Shown here piece by piece: positions 16,205-24,131 of a stretch of 64,000 nt of DNA. The position numbers and the translations under genes are program-made. Positions within the stretch are counted from its first letter, which is position 1, and every line of letters starts with the position of its first letter. The DNA comes from Clostridium cavendishii DSM 21758 (GTDB lineage: Bacteria > Bacillota > Clostridia > Clostridiales > Clostridiaceae): contig NZ_FQZB01000005.1 of assembly GCF_900141845.1 (NCBI RefSeq), forward strand, positions 310,001-374,000, read 5' to 3'. The notes beneath the pieces were generated by a model. The model had not been told where the DNA came from and did no database searches. It saw nothing but the letters and a program-made list of their open reading frames with translations.

Positions 16205-16597
16205 ATGAATATAAAAGAAGAAATTACAAGAAATTATTTTAAAGCATGGATAGATAATGATATCTCTATAATTGAAAAAGTTTTTTCAGAAGATATTTTA
16301 TATGTAGAATCTTGGGGGCCAGCATATATCGGAATTAATCAGCTAAAAGCATGGTTTATGGATTGGCATAAAAATAATAAAGTAGTAATATGGGATATTA
16401 AGGATATTATAATTTTAAATAATAGGGTTATTTGTGAGTGGTATTTTAAATATCAGCACAAGGAAAAAATAGAGGATTTCAATGGAATATCTTTAATAAG
16501 ATTTGATAATTGTGAAAAGATTGAAGAATTGAAAGAATTTATGTCTACATTACCCATAAGATACCCTTATTGTAATGTAAATTCATATGATTACTAA
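16205..16597 (+). CDS. SnoaL/NTF2-like domain protein
   Basis: The start is set at the ATG at 16205, which has GAAAGGA upstream; a longer reading frame from 16151 begins with a hydrophobic run over promoter-like DNA and lacks a ribosome site. The 130-residue product has the NTF2-like pattern: 'ITRNYFKAWIDNDISIIEKV' (helices), then 'YVESWGPAYIGINQLKAWF', then alternating strands ('VICEWYFKYQHKE..FNGISLIRF'). Such proteins bind small molecules or act as isomerases or ring cyclases; the ligand is unknown. A single gene. Confidence 0.7.
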   Translation: MNIKEEITRNYFKAWIDNDISIIEKVFSEDILYVESWGPAYIGINQLKAWFMDWHKNNKVVIWDIKDIIILNNRVICEWYFKYQHKEKIEDFNGISLIRFDNCEKIEELKEFMSTLPIRYPYCNVNSYDY

Positions 16598-16652
16598 TAG
16601 TATAGATGAGAAGGTGAGTACTGTTAATTATAAAATAAAGGACTTTAATTAT

Positions 16653-16681
16653 TTGACGTGTTTATTTCAAATTGGTACAAT
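16653..16681 (+). promoter_or_regulatory. Promoter
   Basis: TTGACG (16653-16658) and TACAAT (16676-16681) are 17 bases apart. It would start transcription about 190 bases before the Asp-box protein gene; the leader between them holds no obvious structure. Confidence 0.45.
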
Positions 16682-16876
16682 GATATATTTCGCTAAGATA
16701 ATAATATGGAAATTTGCGAAGTTATTTGTAAAAAACATTGAAGAAACAATGAAGGATGCTTAAAGAATACAAAACAAAAGATATATTGTAAATTGTTAAT
16801 ATAAATTTAACATTATATACCTACTTTTTGAAAATTATTATTATAAAAGTATTTTGTTATGAAGGGATTATAAGTT

Positions 16877-18118
16877 ATGGTAAAAAAGTTTTTTGTTTTG
16901 TTAGGAATAGGTATTTTAATTGTATTTGGTGTTAAGGCCTTTTCTTATTTTAGAGGAAATGCTATTGATGATGGGCGAAATAAAGGTAAAACAATTGTGG
17001 TAGCAAACAAGGACGGTGTTTTGACAGATATTGGACAAAAGGTAATGAAAGTTTACATGGATCCATTTATAAATAGAACTGGAAGAGACGGTCAGAATGT
17101 TAAGAATTTTAAAGTTAAAAAAGAAGAAATTCTCAAATTTAACAAAGATGAATTGGCTGTAAAAGTAGATTTCAGTCTTAATCCTGAGAATGGTGGAGTG
17201 CATAGAACGTGGGGAGAAACTAAGAATGGAGAACTTCAAGGAAGTTGGATATTAAGGATAAAATTTTTAGGTAAGTATAATTGTCAAATTATAGATAAGG
17301 AAAGAGCAGGTTCAGATATTGATAAATCTAAGATAATAAGAGATTTAAAGCGAAAAGAAAGATATATAACTGAAAAAGATAAAAATTATTATTTAGAAGA
17401 TAATAATACAAAAATAACCTATGATGGTGGAAAAACTTGGGTTAACGTACCTATTGATAGAAATGCACTTTTTGAAAGAAAAGAGCTTATTAGTAGATCA
17501 GAACTTCAAAAAGGAAGTTATATTATAACTCCTGAAAATACCAGCTTTGTATACGGGGGTAATGATAAAATTCCTTTAAGTATATTAATATCTAGAGATA
17601 AAGGCGTAAATTGGAGTAAACAAATTGTCACAAAGCGTGTCACAGGTAATAAACAATTATTTTTAGGCTTTACATCATCCAAAGATGGTTATATAGTTTC
17701 TACAGGAAAAGGGCTAACCGGATCAGAACATACATTTATTTATACTACAAATGATGGGGGAGTTACTTGGACTAATTGTGATGAGTTTAAGATTAATAAA
17801 AATCACATTGAAATAATAGGATCGGCTTTTTCAACAGATAAAATAGGTTTTCTTTGTTATAAATCTGAAGATAAATATCCTAATATACAATATACCGTTG
17901 ATAAGGCAGAAACTTGGCAGAACTTAAAATTACAAGTACCTAGTGAATATGAAGGTAAATTAACAGAGGCTATGAGTCCTATTTTTGAAGGAAGTAAAGG
18001 AACTTTAGTAGTTAAACAAAATAAGGATGGAGGGTTAGGGGCAAATAAGGCTGGCAAGTTTATTAGTGAAGATTATGGTTTAACGTGGAAATTTGATAGC
18101 ATTATTACGGTTCAATAA
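16877..18118 (+). CDS. Membrane-anchored Asp-box (BNR) beta-propeller protein
   Basis: The 413-residue protein has one N-terminal membrane helix (about 4-22) and an outside portion. Residues about 35-165 form an alpha/beta region without a clear family. The rest carries four Asp-box-like motifs of the S/T-x-D-x-G-x-T-W type: 'TYDGGKTW', 'SRDKGVNW', 'TTNDGGVTW' and 'SEDYGLTW'. Asp boxes mark beta-propeller blades of sialidases and related glycan-binding or scaffold proteins. No sialidase catalytic arginine triad or FRIP motif is visible, so enzymatic activity is not supported. The role at the cell surface is unknown. Confidence 0.7.
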   Translation: MVKKFFVLLGIGILIVFGVKAFSYFRGNAIDDGRNKGKTIVVANKDGVLTDIGQKVMKVYMDPFINRTGRDGQNVKNFKVKKEEILKFNKDELAVKVDFSLNPENGGVHRTWGETKNGELQGSWILRIKFLGKYNCQIIDKERAGSDIDKSKIIRDLKRKERYITEKDKNYYLEDNNTKITYDGGKTWVNVPIDRNALFERKELISRSELQKGSYIITPENTSFVYGGNDKIPLSILISRDKGVNWSKQIVTKRVTGNKQLFLGFTSSKDGYIVSTGKGLTGSEHTFIYTTNDGGVTWTNCDEFKINKNHIEIIGSAFSTDKIGFLCYKSEDKYPNIQYTVDKAETWQNLKLQVPSEYEGKLTEAMSPIFEGSKGTLVVKQNKDGGLGANKAGKFISEDYGLTWKFDSIITVQ

Positions 18119-18150
18119 TATTAAGTTATAATTTTGTTTAACAAGCTCAG

Positions 18151-18211
18151 ATTAAAATAAAGTAAGAACTTATGTTGAAATTTAAAACATAGGTTCTTAC
18201 TTTATTTTAAT
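18151..18211. terminator. Bidirectional terminator
   Basis: ATTAAAATAAAGTAAGAACT pairs with its complement ending TTTTAAT around an AT-rich loop, between the convergent propeller and amj genes. Confidence 0.85.
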
Positions 18212-18239
18212 CCCCAATAATATTTAATTTTGACTCTTA

Positions 18240-19043
18240 TTAAATTAATTTAGCTATATAAGATATTAATTTAGCTCCCGGAACTAATAAGAATTGAGCT
18301 AGTATTGTACCAACTATCAACCCACCAACAATAAAAATTATACACCTATTAAATTGATCTTCAGTGCATTCACCTTTTATTACATCATCAGTTAGCATGG
18401 ATATAAATGGATCTATGAAAACGAACATAAGTATAGTGGCAATTCCATTTATTACAGCTGATAAAGAACTACATGTAGTCCTTAATGAAGGATTTAAACA
18501 GCCTGCATATAATGATGCTAAAATACCAACTGTTGATATTGAGAAAGCTATTATATTAAGTAAGATAATTTTTTTTGGCATCATTTTGATATTTTTTAAT
18601 TGGGCTAAGTTCTCTCTTTTAGGTTTTGTAACACTACTTTTAAATTGTTCTATTCCTGATTTTGAGAAACCATGTAGGAGTAATTTAGGTATAGAACGAT
18701 GAATACTAAAGCAGTCTACGGCTTTACTAAAAACTTTTATAAAAGTTGGCATTAATAAGGCACCAATAATTGTAGCTAAAGTAGTAGAAAAAAGAATCCA
18801 TCTAAATATAAATAACAAGTCTTCTGGATGTCCTGTTTCTATAGTGTTTTCTATTGTTTTAGCCATTAATGGGGCTTGTATAGTATTTGCAGTTCTAGAG
18901 ATTAATGCAAAAATATTAAATACAGCAAAAGAAATTGCTATTCGTCCAGTTTTTATGGCAACAGTTCTTACAGAATAAGCTAAAGTAGAAATTATATATA
19001 TTATAAATGTAAGAATTAAAACTATAATTACTTGTATAGACAT
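18240..19043 (-). CDS. amj: Lipid II flippase Amj family
   Basis: The 267-residue polytopic membrane protein starts 'VIIVLILTFIIYIISTLAYS' and continues 'VAIKTGRIAISFAVFNIF' and 'SRTANTIQAPLMAKTIE', the pattern I recognise as the Amj (formerly DUF2837, YdaH) family. Amj moves lipid II across the membrane and can replace MurJ in Bacillus subtilis, where it is induced by envelope stress through sigma-M. About six membrane helices are visible. The usual genome also encodes MurJ; it is not in this window. It is transcribed alone. Confidence 0.8.
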   Translation of the reverse strand: MSIQVIIVLILTFIIYIISTLAYSVRTVAIKTGRIAISFAVFNIFALISRTANTIQAPLMAKTIENTIETGHPEDLLFIFRWILFSTTLATIIGALLMPTFIKVFSKAVDCFSIHRSIPKLLLHGFSKSGIEQFKSSVTKPKRENLAQLKNIKMMPKKIILLNIIAFSISTVGILASLYAGCLNPSLRTTCSSLSAVINGIATILMFVFIDPFISMLTDDVIKGECTEDQFNRCIIFIVGGLIVGTILAQFLLVPGAKLISYIAKLI

Positions 19044-19259
19044 TTATTTTCTCCAATCAAATTTATTTTACTAAATTGTATAACATATTTATTTCTTTTT
19101 CAAAGGATTATTAAGTTTATGGTGTGTATTTTACCAAAAATTAAAAATATTAACAAAAAATCTTCAAAATAAACGGACTTTTATAATGATGATACTATTT
19201 TGTATATAATTAGTTATTTAATATTATATGAATACAAGAGAAGTTTAATTTACATACTA

Positions 19260-19316
19260 TAATTATTCAAACTTACCTATTCGTATATAAATTTGTAAGA
19301 GTAAATTTGAATAACC
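19260..19316. repeat. Diverged copy of the dispersed repeat, forming a hairpin upstream of the rhodanese gene
   Basis: TTATTCAAACTTACCTATTC resembles the 40-bp element's start. The block folds: TTATTCAAA (19263-) pairs with TTTGAATAA (ending near 19315), with CTTAC/GTAAG inside. It lies in the leader of the rhodanese gene. Confidence 0.45.
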
Positions 19317-19346
19317 AAAAGTATAATCATTAAGGAGATGAAAAGT

Positions 19347-19658
19347 ATGTTTAGCAGAAACAAATTTACTTCAATTAGTGTTCATGATTTATATGATTTA
19401 TTAGGTAAAATAGATTTGATAGATATACGTGAAACATGTGAGTATAATAGTGGACACATACCAACTGCAACAAATGTTCCTATAGAATCGATTTTAGCAC
19501 AGCCTGAAAGATACCTTGATAAATCAAAAAAATATCATATTATATGTCAGTCAGGAGGAAGAAGTTCAAGAGCTTGTGATGAATTAACTTCAAAAGGGTA
19601 TAATGTAATTAATGTAGCAGGGGGGACTGGTTCATATATAAGAACACTTGAGATATAA
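19347..19658 (+). CDS. Rhodanese-like sulfurtransferase
   Basis: The true start is probably the ATG at 19347: AAGGAG (19332-19337) abuts the ATG at 19338 but is nine bases from the one at 19347. The 103-residue protein is a single rhodanese domain with 'IDIRETCEYNSGHIPTATNV' and the active-site loop CQSGGRSS, Cys67 being the sulfur-carrying residue. Such proteins pass persulfide sulfur from a donor to an acceptor. No sulfur pathway genes adjoin it; the only nearby gene is the phosphoesterase downstream. Confidence 0.88.
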   Translation: MFSRNKFTSISVHDLYDLLGKIDLIDIRETCEYNSGHIPTATNVPIESILAQPERYLDKSKKYHIICQSGGRSSRACDELTSKGYNVINVAGGTGSYIRTLEI

Positions 19659-19719
19659 TATAAGATTTATATATTACGTAATTTGAAAGTACAATTACTT
19701 TTTACTAAGGGAGGAATAT

Positions 19720-20250
19720 ATGCTATATGTAATTGTATCTGTTGTTAAAGGTAAAGTAGGTGACTTTAATAATAGGTTAAGAGAAGAGGTTTTTAAAAAT
19801 TTTAAAGTAAAATCGTCTAAGTTACCAGCCCATTTTACTATTAAAGCTCCTTTTGAATATGATGGGGATATTATAGAGCTAGAAACTATATTAGATAGTT
19901 TTTCTAAAAATGAACAGTCTAAACCTTTTAAAATAGAAGGATTTGATCATTTTGATAATAGAGTAATATATATGAAAATCAATATGTCAAAAGAGGGAAA
20001 ATCTATGCATGACAGGCTAATTGAAAACATGAATAAAATACCATATATATCTTTTGATAAAAGGGATGGAAAAGATAAAATCTTTCATATAACTGTTGCT
20101 TCTAAGAGATTACAAACTTCATATGAAAGTATTTGGGAATATGTAAATAAATATTCATGTAGATTCAAAGCTGTTTTTGATAATGTTTGTATCTATAGAT
20201 GGGAAGATAATACTTGGAAATTGCATAGAGAATTTATTTTTAATAGATAA
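19720..20250 (+). CDS. 2H phosphoesterase (2'-5' RNA ligase-like)
   Basis: The 176-residue protein shows both HxT motifs of the 2H superfamily, HFT at residues 38-40 and HIT at 123-125, set in 'PAHFTIKAPF' and 'IFHITVASKR'. This matches the YjcG/LigT-like group that opens 2',3'-cyclic phosphates or related cyclic nucleotides. The natural substrate is not known. GGGAGG lies upstream of the ATG, and it may be co-transcribed with the rhodanese gene 61 bases before it. A terminator follows. Confidence 0.85.
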   Translation: MLYVIVSVVKGKVGDFNNRLREEVFKNFKVKSSKLPAHFTIKAPFEYDGDIIELETILDSFSKNEQSKPFKIEGFDHFDNRVIYMKINMSKEGKSMHDRLIENMNKIPYISFDKRDGKDKIFHITVASKRLQTSYESIWEYVNKYSCRFKAVFDNVCIYRWEDNTWKLHREFIFNR

Positions 20251-20277
20251 GATGTTTTTTTATGGATAGTATATAGA

Positions 20278-20320
20278 GAAACTCCAATATATCATTTATT
20301 TGATATACTGGAGTTTTTTA
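20278..20320 (+). terminator. Terminator
   Basis: AAACTCCA..TATATCA pairs with TGATATA..TGGAGTTT and is followed by TTTT. Confidence 0.85.
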
Positions 20321-20491
20321 AATAAACTAAGTATTTCAATATATTAGGAAACTATTATAAAAGTATATATTTGGTTAAAAAACACTAAAAGATAAAATAT
20401 AAATAAGAAACTTATAAAGAAAATATGTAACTTTATGGTGAATCATGATAATATATAAATGGAAAGAGACAGCATTTAGGGAGGTTTTACC

Positions 20492-21493
20492 ATGAAAAAA
20501 ATTATGTTGAAAAAGAAAATTTTATTTAGTATTATAGGAGTTTTTATAATAGCAAGTAGTGCCGTTTTTATAAGTGTTAAAAACGATAAGGCAGCTAAGA
20601 GTGCAGAAGAGCAAAAGAAGTTAGCTATGAAAAAATTAGAGGAAGACAACTTAAAAGAAGAAGATAAGAAAAAAGATGAAGAATTAAAAAAAATAGAAGA
20701 ACAGAAAAAAGATGAAGAGTTAAAAAAAATAGAAGAACAAAAAAAGGAAGAAGAATTAAAGAAAGAAGAAGATAAGAAAAAGGAAGAAGAGAAAAAACAA
20801 CAAGAAGAAGCGCAAAAGGTTAGTACTAATAAAACGGATAAACAAGAAAAACAAAATAGTAATACAACAGAGAAAGTTAAGACTAAAAAAGGTTTTAAAA
20901 ATCCTGCTTTTGCAAATTCAAGTCAAATATTATTAGTAACAGCAAATTCTATGGGGTCATCTAGTGGAGTTGCTAGAGAATATGAGAAGGATTCTAATGG
21001 GGAATGGAACGTAGTTAAAGGGGATATGGCTGTTAGATTAGGTGCAAATGGACTTCAATATATATCAAAAAGACAACAGTCAACTAATAAAACACCAGCT
21101 GGAATTTTAAATATTATTTCTGCTTTTGGAGTAGGAGGGAATCCAGGTTGTAGTTATAGTTATAAGAAAGTAGAAGAAAATGATTATTGGAATTTAAATT
21201 CAGGTTCACAAACCTATAACAGATTAATAAATCATAATCCTGGTGGAGATTATGAACATTTAGCGAGTTATCAGGCTCAATATAAGTATGCCTTAGTAAC
21301 AGATTATAATATAAACCAAGCTCCTAACAAAGGTGGTGCTATATTTTTACATTGTAATGGTAGGGGTGCAACAGGTGGCTGTGTGTCATTCAATGAAGCA
21401 GATATGGTACAAGTTATGAAATGGATGGATAGTTCTAGAAATCCTAAGGTACTTATAATACCTAGTGGAGATTTAGGACAATATTATTATTAA
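20492..21493 (+). CDS. L,D-transpeptidase (YkuD) with coiled-coil stalk
   Basis: The 333-residue protein has a signal anchor (about 8-28) and a very charged Lys/Glu stalk (about 35-110) that contains a tandem repeat of the 12-residue unit EELKKIEEQKKD. A linker follows, then a YkuD catalytic domain (about 143-330) with His287 and Cys297 in 'HCNGRGATGGCVSF'. The family's usual form is H..(S/T)HGC; here a Gly replaces the second His (TGGC). L,D-transpeptidases make 3-3 cross-links in peptidoglycan or attach proteins to it. The stalk would hold the domain in the wall. GGGAGG precedes the ATG. Confidence 0.8.
   Translation: MKKIMLKKKILFSIIGVFIIASSAVFISVKNDKAAKSAEEQKKLAMKKLEEDNLKEEDKKKDEELKKIEEQKKDEELKKIEEQKKEEELKKEEDKKKEEEKKQQEEAQKVSTNKTDKQEKQNSNTTEKVKTKKGFKNPAFANSSQILLVTANSMGSSSGVAREYEKDSNGEWNVVKGDMAVRLGANGLQYISKRQQSTNKTPAGILNIISAFGVGGNPGCSYSYKKVEENDYWNLNSGSQTYNRLINHNPGGDYEHLASYQAQYKYALVTDYNINQAPNKGGAIFLHCNGRGATGGCVSFNEADMVQVMKWMDSSRNPKVLIIPSGDLGQYYY
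20664..20770 (+). repeat. Coding tandem repeat in the L,D-transpeptidase stalk
   Basis: Two nearly identical 36-base units (GAAGAATTAAAAAAAATAGA..) encode EELKKIEEQKKD twice, followed by a degenerate third. Such repeats can change copy number by slippage. Confidence 0.6.
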
Positions 21494-21633
21494 TTATAGG
21501 AATTTAAGAAATATTTTTTAAAATAGCAGAGCCAATAGATAATTCTGTGTAATTATTTTAATATTACTGGAAATTTTGAATGTGTGAAAGTGTTTCTGTA
21601 AATAGCCTTTTATGATAATTATTTTATAGGTAT

Positions 21634-21665
21634 GGAGGTTATGAGATAACCTCCTATCTTAGTTT
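21634..21665 (+). terminator. Probable terminator after the L,D-transpeptidase gene
   Basis: GGAGGTTAT and ATAACCTCC form a perfect stem with a three-base loop; the T-run after it is broken (TATCTTAGTTTT). Confidence 0.5.
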
Positions 21666-21696
21666 TAATATAGTAAATAATAAAGAGCAGTTAATA

Positions 21697-21724
21697 ATAC
21701 CCTATAAAAGGGTATATTTTTTTA
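21697..21724 (+). terminator. Terminator-like hairpin beside the transposase remnant
   Basis: ATACCC and GGGTAT flank TATAAAA, followed by ATTTTTTT. It stops at the end of the transposase scrap and may be left from the element's edge. Confidence 0.5.
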
Positions 21725-21736
21725 GGTTTTGTATTA

Positions 21737-21910
21737 TCAATTGTATAATTTGTTTTCAAACATTATAGATAACTCACCATAAATTTCTCTCCAATTACGA
21801 ATTGGTAAATTCCATTTCTCTGTAATTTCTATCATACGTTTGTGACCAATCTCTTCTGCTGGTGCATCATATATTATCTTTAAATTATAAAACAGCTTTT
21901 TATGATATTT
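21737..21910 (-). pseudogene. Transposase remnant (IS256/mutator-type C-terminus)
   Basis: The minus strand is open for 57 codons without a start and ends in a stop at 21737. Its text includes 'NLKIIYDAPAEEIGHKRM' and 'EKWNLPIRNWREIYGELSIM', the usual C-terminal pattern of mutator-type (IS256 family) transposases. An in-frame stop at 21911-21913 cuts off everything upstream. The catalytic region is gone, so this is a dead fragment. Confidence 0.55.
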
Positions 21911-21990
21911 TTATTTTATCATAAAAAACTGTTATATTTTGTAATTTAGAGAGCTCTTTTAGGCTCCTTTGTCATATGGAAAACAATAAG

Positions 21991-22021
21991 TAGGAGAATA
22001 CTCACTTGAATGTAAGTATTC
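21991..22021. repeat. Small inverted repeat
   Basis: GAATACT and AGTATTC flank 12 bases in the otherwise empty stretch 21911-22066. Purpose unknown; it may belong to the old insertion. Confidence 0.3.
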
Positions 22022-22066
22022 ACAGTATTATTTACAATCATATGCTAATATTTAAGGTTATATAAT

Positions 22067-22234
22067 TTATAATTTATTTACATGTAAAATATGAGAACTT
22101 ATCTCATTAGTTTGGATTCTTTTTAAGTCTTTTTGCCTAAGTCCAGTTTCTTTCATGATGTCATCCCAAGATTCACCATCGATTAGCATTTGTTTCGCTT
22201 TACTGGAAGCTGCATTTTTACCTTCTCTATTCAT
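22067..22234 (-). CDS. Small helix-turn-helix-like protein, 55 aa
   Basis: The ATG at 22234 has GGAGG in front on the minus strand. The product, with 'KAKQMLIDGESWDDIMKETG' and 'LRQKDLKRIQ', looks like one helix-turn-helix unit of the Hin/resolvase type: two helices, a turn (TGL) and a recognition helix. It is similar in size and plan to the 53-residue product at 25683 ('EQAKEMLDKGCGMAEIVSQT', then 'LSEDDVTKAKNKW'). I do not know a named family. It may bind DNA, but this is inference. Confidence 0.6.
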   Translation of the reverse strand: MNREGKNAASSKAKQMLIDGESWDDIMKETGLRQKDLKRIQTNEISSHILHVNKL

Positions 22235-22438
22235 TTATTATCCTCCTTTGTTTATAATACAATGTTATTCTTGTTATAATAAATTAATTTCATTATTAAA
22301 GATATTTTTAGTATATGTTAATATAAAAAATATTAATCATATTAATAAAATAATTAATATTTTTAGAGCTATTTTTATTATAAATTCCATAAAATGCGTA
22401 AAAATATAAAAAAGATCTATTTTATAACCTAAACCAAT

Positions 22439-22467
22439 CCTTTCTTGCTAAAATTTAACAAGAAAGG
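22439..22467 (+). promoter_or_regulatory. Hairpin covering the ribosome-binding site of the Spo0E-like gene
   Basis: CCTTTCTTG (22439-22447) and CAAGAAAGG (22459-22467) form a perfect nine-base-pair stem. The right arm includes the first part of the Shine-Dalgarno AAAGGAGG (22463-22470), so folding would hinder translation of the gene that begins at 22477. Confidence 0.5.
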
Positions 22468-22476
22468 AGGGATACT

Positions 22477-22638
22477 ATGAATAATATTGAAGAAGTCAAT
22501 AAAAAAATAGAAAAACTAAAACAAGAGCTACAAAAGTTAATTGACGAAAAGAATGACTTATTAGCTGATGAAGTTATTGTAGCTAGCAAAACTCTTGATA
22601 CTGCTTTAAATGAACACAATAAATTAACCAATAAGTAG
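22477..22638 (+). CDS. Spo0E-like aspartyl-phosphate phosphatase, 53 aa
   Basis: The small helical protein has the length and hallmark of the Spo0E family: two antiparallel helices with the S-x-x-x-D motif, here SKTLD, in 'ADEVIVASKTLDTALNEH'. Members remove phosphate from Spo0A-P (or a related regulator) and delay sporulation. The gene has a strong ribosome site that a nine-base-pair hairpin partly covers, and a strong terminator, so it is its own transcription unit. Confidence 0.8.
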   Translation: MNNIEEVNKKIEKLKQELQKLIDEKNDLLADEVIVASKTLDTALNEHNKLTNK

Positions 22639-22653
22639 TAAAAAGAAAAATTG

Positions 22654-22676
22654 GGAGGAGAAGTCTCCTCCTTTTT
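22654..22676 (+). terminator. Terminator of the Spo0E-like gene
   Basis: GGAGGAGA and TCTCCTCC form a tight stem followed by TTTTT. Confidence 0.9.
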
Positions 22677-22753
22677 AAAAATGGTAAGGATAATCTATAA
22701 ATGTGATTTTTTAAACTTAAAATAAGTAAATTTACTCTTTGAAATATTAGTTT

Positions 22754-23290
22754 TTAATTACAACTGATAAGGCCATATTTATCTTCATCTAAAAGAGTTA
22801 ACGCTAAGGTTAGTTCTTCTGTATGTTCTTTTTCATCTTTAATTATTTTGACAATGATTTCTACAATATCTTCTTCATCTTCTTCTGAGAGATTTTTTAT
22901 AAAGCTTTCATATAATACTATAGCTTCAAGTTCTCCTTTTATTGCTTCTCTTATATTCATAAGTAGTTCATTTTTCATATCCTTAACAGTACTATATTCT
23001 TTAAATTTATGTTTATATTTTTCTGAAATTTGTATATGATCTTTGATCTCTGCTTTAAGCTTTTCATGATCATTATCTATATTTCTTAAAGTATTTAGGA
23101 ACATTCCATAATGTTCTTTCTCATCCTCCATGATGTGATAAAAAAGATCTTTTACTTCTTTATTACTTGTCAAAGAAATAAATCGACTATAGTCATTAAT
23201 AGCTACAATTTCAGCAATCATCCCCTCTCTTAAGAATGTTTCCTTATTAATAAGTATGCCTTGTGGTTGTCTATTAGTTGTATAACTCAT
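22754..23290 (-). CDS. Ferritin-like/rubrerythrin-type diiron protein
   Basis: The 178-residue helical protein has two EDEKEH-type helices: 'YHIMEDEKEHYGMF' near residue 57 and 'VKIIKDEKEHTEEL' near 152. Each is preceded by a Glu-bearing helix ('MIAEIVAINDYSRF' and 'IKGELEAIVLYESF'). This is the Glu/His ligand set of a ferritin-like diiron site. There is no rubredoxin domain with CxxC pairs, so it is not a full rubrerythrin. Roles in peroxide handling or iron are possible; the family also includes spore proteins. Confidence 0.75.
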   Translation of the reverse strand: MSYTTNRQPQGILINKETFLREGMIAEIVAINDYSRFISLTSNKEVKDLFYHIMEDEKEHYGMFLNTLRNIDNDHEKLKAEIKDHIQISEKYKHKFKEYSTVKDMKNELLMNIREAIKGELEAIVLYESFIKNLSEEDEEDIVEIIVKIIKDEKEHTEELTLALTLLDEDKYGLISCN

Positions 23291-23428
23291 AAAAGCTCCT
23301 AGAAAGTACTTTATATAAAGAAAATATATGTCATCATAAATAAAAGTAGTACAACTGTTAGAAAAAATGATATAGTAATTATAAATGTTAAAATAATTAT
23401 CTTAATATTTTTAATGAAAGGTGAAATT

Positions 23429-23566
23429 ATGGGGGAAGAGAAAAAGTTAATAATTATAAAAAAATATTTGTGGTTTAGTGATTGCTTGGTAGAAGATGAA
23501 GAATCAGTTGATGTAAAGAAAAAAATTCTATTAATTAATAAAGAGAGTAAAAATTATGATTTATAG
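23429..23566 (+). CDS. Small hypothetical protein, 45 aa
   Basis: ATG at 23429 follows GAAAGGTG. The product has a basic hydrophobic start ('KLIIIKKYLWFSDCLVEDE') and a charged end. No family is recognised. Its last 11 bases overlap the start of the next gene, which has only a weak ribosome site, so the two are likely coupled. Confidence 0.5.
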   Translation: MGEEKKLIIIKKYLWFSDCLVEDEESVDVKKKILLINKESKNYDL

Positions 23567-24116
23567 TGAAAAATTTTTAAAAAGTATCATAGAGGGTAAG
23601 CCTATAGGAGAGATTTATCCATATAAAGATGGTACAAAAAAGCAAAGAGAGTTATATATTAAATCTATAGTAGCTGATCTAAAAAAATCTAACTTGATAA
23701 AGGTAGAAGCAGATTTTAATTCCTATGGAAGTGGATATTCTTCTTATGTTGATATATTTTGCTATAAAACGGATGGAAGCTCAATATTAAAGAGGGATAA
23801 TATAATATGTATTAATGGAGTTACTATTTATATAAGTAAATTAGCTCCGTTAGCTATATATGGATCAAGTAAGAAGATTAGACGCTCAAAAGGTGGAAGC
23901 TATGATTTTTTAGACATCAATAGTATAAATAAAATTCCAAGTGGAGATTGGGATGGTGTGATTTGTTTATTAAAGGACAAATTAAATAAGTATGGGATTG
24001 AACTGTTAGAAAAGAAAGAGTTAGCAAGATCGATTGATTTTGAAGTGCAAATTCCAACTATAAGTAAGAATCCAAATTTTAATTTGGTTAATTCGAACTT
24101 ACTCATACGAATGTAA
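23556..24116 (+). CDS. Hypothetical protein, C-terminus replaced by a repeat element
   Basis: The 186-residue reading frame is not a family I recognise; its middle is rich in short strands ('GSGYSSYVDIFCYKTDG', 'IICINGVTIYISKL'). The last residues, NSNLLIRM and the stop, come from the 40-bp repeat at 24092-24131. Downstream of the repeat the same frame opens again and reads 'LNNREYKVFDAIFYWED' to a stop at 24186. The original protein was therefore probably about 200 residues long, and the insertion cut it by some 15-20 residues. It follows a 45-residue gene and precedes another hypothetical gene. Confidence 0.6.
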   Translation: MIYSEKFLKSIIEGKPIGEIYPYKDGTKKQRELYIKSIVADLKKSNLIKVEADFNSYGSGYSSYVDIFCYKTDGSSILKRDNIICINGVTIYISKLAPLAIYGSSKKIRRSKGGSYDFLDINSINKIPSGDWDGVICLLKDKLNKYGIELLEKKELARSIDFEVQIPTISKNPNFNLVNSNLLIRM

Positions 24117-24131
24117 TGAGAAGGAGTTTCC
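24091..24131. repeat. Dispersed 40-bp repeat element, copy 2, inserted in a gene
   Basis: The element ATTCGAACTTACTCATACGA..GAGAAGGAGTTTCC differs from the copy at 890-930 at only two places. It brings two adjacent in-frame stops (TAA TGA) into the gene that starts at 23556, and the coding frame resumes right after it. Confidence 0.75.

Noticed and set aside
16916..17239. Minus-strand open frame of 107 codons
   Set aside because: It is antisense to the propeller gene, with the low-complexity content expected of complementary AT-rich coding DNA.
20664..20770. Possible CRISPR-like or satellite repeat
   Set aside because: The repeat units are adjacent without spacers and keep the coding frame; they encode the Lys/Glu stalk of the L,D-transpeptidase.
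22155..22409. Plus-strand open frame of 84 codons
   Set aside because: The opposite strand holds a better small gene (22067-22234) with GGAGG at its start; the plus frame has no ribosome site and ends in low-complexity Ile/Asn text.
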